From JAAYAY01 sp963674575 (GTDB taxonomy: Bacteria; Planctomycetota; Planctomycetia; Pirellulales; Thermoguttaceae): 64,000 nt of DNA. Location: assembly GCA_963674575.2 (NCBI GenBank), contig CAXXQT010000009.1, positions 248,001-312,000 of the forward strand, in the 5' to 3' direction. Shown piece by piece: positions 62,427 through 64,000 of the stretch (position 1 is the stretch's first letter; each line of letters opens with the position of its first letter). The notes under the pieces are model-generated. The model did not search any database and was not told where the DNA came from. It was given only the letters and a program-made list of their open reading frames with translations. Position numbers and translations under genes: made by a program.

Positions 62427-63141
62427 GGTTTAGGTTCCTGCTCGGCGGTGAGGCGGCATCATCGCTACCCGGAAATGCCGCAATCGCTCTTGGCCCCGAC
62501 ATGACGGTCGCAATCAAGGCGACACGGGGTGGGGGTGTTGGTCTCTCATCGACGGCGGGGCTTTGCCGACTCAAGCTGCCTCCGATCCGCCCTCCTGTTG
62601 ATCTCACCCGATTCTTCCGCGCCAGTCATCCAAATCGCAACAATCGGGCGACTCCACCCAAAAGGGGTGCCTGTCCGCCCGAAATCCCGCCGTGAATTCC
62701 CCCTGGCACAGGCCCCTCACGGGGGCTGTCCCCAGTTCGCCTGCGCAAGGTTACAAATGTCGAAACGGCCCTCTGCCGGCGTTTGCGCCGCCGTGTTCCC
62801 CCAAAGTGTCTTGGCTGAAGATGTCAGCCCCCCGGGATTCCTCTTCCTGGAAATACCACGGCTATGAGCTGTTGTTCGGGCCGAACACGGCGGACCGACC
62901 ATGCAGTGGGGGCAATCGAAGGGGCAACGTATTTCACGGTTCCCTAATGGGGTGGAGATGAATACATTTGGATCAGCCGATAGAACAGTTCGCCGAGCTC
63001 CTGACGGCCATCACACCGGGGATTCAGCAGCTCATGAGGGGATGACCATCCTCCCGCTTCCCTGTTCTTCTCTCTCCAAACCATCGCGGGGCAACACCCG
63101 CAATCCAACGCGACTGGCAAACATGCGCGGCGGCGACAATC
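62427..63141. other. 715-bp intergenic region, no further gene supported
   Basis: Several overlapping short frames exist on both strands but none shows a ribosome-binding site with domain-like sequence. It likely contains the promoter for the CBS-domain gene and, on the minus strand, that of the 30-aa ORF. Confidence 0.45.
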
Positions 63142-63606
63142 ATGGATACGGGGATCAAACTCAACGAGGAGTCCGTGGGACAACTGGAGGCCCTTGCTCC
63201 TCTCTGCCTCACCACCAACACTCCGGTTCGTGAAGCCCTTCACGTTCTCCGGACCCAGCACCGCGGTGCCCTCCTGGTTTGCTGCGAGGAGAAGCTGGTC
63301 GGGATTCTTACCGAACGAGATGTGGTGCGAATCCTCGTGGAGGGCCACGATCTGGATGCCCCCCTGGGCAAAGAGATGGTCTCGCAGCCGTTGACGATCC
63401 GCCAGTCAGACTCGGTGGCCACGGCAATCCGAAAGATGGCCGAGAACGGCTATCGACGCCTTCCCGTGGTGGACGAGTCCCACCGTCCGGTGAGCCTGGT
63501 CGACGCGGAAGCGATTATGCACTTCCTCGTCCAGCATTTTCCCAAGGCGGTCTACAATCTTCCTCCTGTCGCCAACCCGGCAACTCGAGAGCGAGAGGGA
63601 TCCTGA
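63142..63606 (+). CDS. CBS-pair protein
   Basis: 154 aa comprising two CBS motifs: the first with V-R-E-A-L-H-V-L-R and G-I-L-T-E-R-D-V-V-R-I-L, the second with T-A-I-R-K-M-A-E-N-G-Y-R-R-L-P-V-V-D. CBS pairs bind adenosyl ligands and regulate partner enzymes. The position directly before a 2-oxoacid:ferredoxin oxidoreductase gene suggests energy-dependent control of that complex, which is inference. No signal peptide. Confidence 0.85.
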   Translation: MDTGIKLNEESVGQLEALAPLCLTTNTPVREALHVLRTQHRGALLVCCEEKLVGILTERDVVRILVEGHDLDAPLGKEMVSQPLTIRQSDSVATAIRKMAENGYRRLPVVDESHRPVSLVDAEAIMHFLVQHFPKAVYNLPPVANPATREREGS

Positions 63607-63711
63607 GCAACCGACAAGACGACTAATTGTGTGCATCCGTGCCTGGGGAAACGCCGTTCTCGGTTGGGAGTTTCTGTCGGGCTGGGTTAACGAGCATGAT
63701 TCCTGATTGCC

Positions 63712-64000
63712 ATGAACGAATTACAGGCGAACACGATGGCGCCGGCTGAACAGCGGAAACCCGTGGTGGATTTGGACGCCGCAACCGTACGGTTCTGCGG
63801 CGACTCAGGGGACGGAATGCAACTGGCAGGAACCCAGTTGACCAATACGTCGGCCTTGGCGGGCAACGACGTGGCCACCTTCCCCGACTATCCCGCCGAA
63901 ATACGCGCCCCTCGCGGCACGAAGGCCGGCGTGAGCGGCTTCCAGATCCGCTTTGCCGCCGACAAGATCTTCACCCCCGGCGACCAGGTCAACGCCCTGG
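63712..64000 (+). CDS. korA: 2-oxoacid:acceptor oxidoreductase, gamma/alpha subunit, N-terminal part
   Basis: Truncated by the window edge. The frame from ATG 63712 (or 63736) reads V-R-F-C-G-D-S-G-D-G-M-Q-L-A-G-T-Q-L, F-P-D-Y-P-A-E-I-R-A-P-R-G-T-K-A-G-V-S-G-F-Q-I, the gamma-domain opening of KorA-type fused subunits that oxidise 2-oxoglutarate or similar acids with ferredoxin. Only about 96 residues are visible, so substrate cannot be decided. Separated by 105 nt from the CBS-pair gene. Confidence 0.85.
   Translation, partial: MNELQANTMAPAEQRKPVVDLDAATVRFCGDSGDGMQLAGTQLTNTSALAGNDVATFPDYPAEIRAPRGTKAGVSGFQIRFAADKIFTPGDQVNAL

Noticed and set aside
1..64000. CRISPR array, tRNA or rRNA gene
   Set aside because: No regularly spaced direct repeats, tRNA T-loop pattern with matching acceptor stems, or rRNA-like conserved stretches were found by reading. 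A covariance-model scan would be the decisive check.

Overview
The window looks like a GC-rich chromosome segment of a planctomycete, tentatively Pirellulales-like. The evidence is three DUF1559 proteins with type IV prepilin N-termini, a large exported carbohydrate-active and sulfatase gene set, a HzsA-like PD40/cytochrome protein, a DUF1570-type lipoprotein peptidase, ThuA, DUF6259-like and GH95 proteins, BlaI- and PadR-type regulators, and many palindromic intergenic repeats. A Tat-type superoxide reductase and the start of a 2-oxoacid:ferredoxin oxidoreductase suggest an oxygen-sensitive, ferredoxin-based metabolism. No rRNA, tRNA or CRISPR array was recognised.

Layout. 0-1.1 kb: a Panacea-domain protein overlapping a PemK-like protein (candidate toxin-antitoxin pair). 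1.1-6.6 kb: planctomycete hypotheticals, a ThuA protein and a gene-poor leader. 6.6-8.2 kb: a primary-type sigma factor with a clear terminator. 8.3-19.4 kb: a co-directional exported catabolic block (alpha/beta hydrolase, DoxX-barrel fusion, sulfatase, two very large glycosidase-like proteins). 19.4-23.3 kb: a leftward BlaI-regulated operon with a palindromic operator between the -35 and -10 boxes. 23.7-26.5 kb: lipoprotein peptidase, GNAT protein, exported O-methyltransferase.

26.7-35.5 kb is the most unusual part. It holds modBC without modA, a DUF1559 protein, a PadR regulator with a Cys-Pro-Cys motif, two tandem copies of a DUF1559 plus tetrapyrrole-methylase unit in which both methylases carry signal peptides, and a DUF4198 protein. 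TTGACA-type promoter candidates with 17-nt spacers precede each DUF1559 gene and the PadR gene. An extracytoplasmic metal or corrinoid function is an inference.

35.5-41 kb: membrane cytochrome c protein, orphan ImmA/IrrE protease, rimO, pgsA and a CPBP protease. 41.3-50.8 kb: exported FAD oxidoreductase, superoxide reductase, HzsA-like protein and a HEPN-like two-gene unit. 51.2-52.0 kb: a less GC-rich patch with a small conserved-looking ORF and a DUF2335 gene split by one in-frame TAA. 52.3-57.8 kb: GH95, M14 peptidase and GH5 genes; the GH95-M14 junction needs six same-direction frame changes within about 1.1 kb. 58-64 kb: small hypotheticals, a zinc-ribbon/TM/WD40 protein, an unlisted 30-aa membrane ORF, a CBS-pair protein and the 5' end of a korA-like gene.

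Several repeat families thread the gaps: four copies of a foldback element of about 125 bp, two inverted copies of a composite element of about 225 bp, five REP-like hairpins, and a possible MITE. Starts were reassigned inward wherever signal peptides, ribosome binding sites or repeats showed that the longest reading frame was too long.
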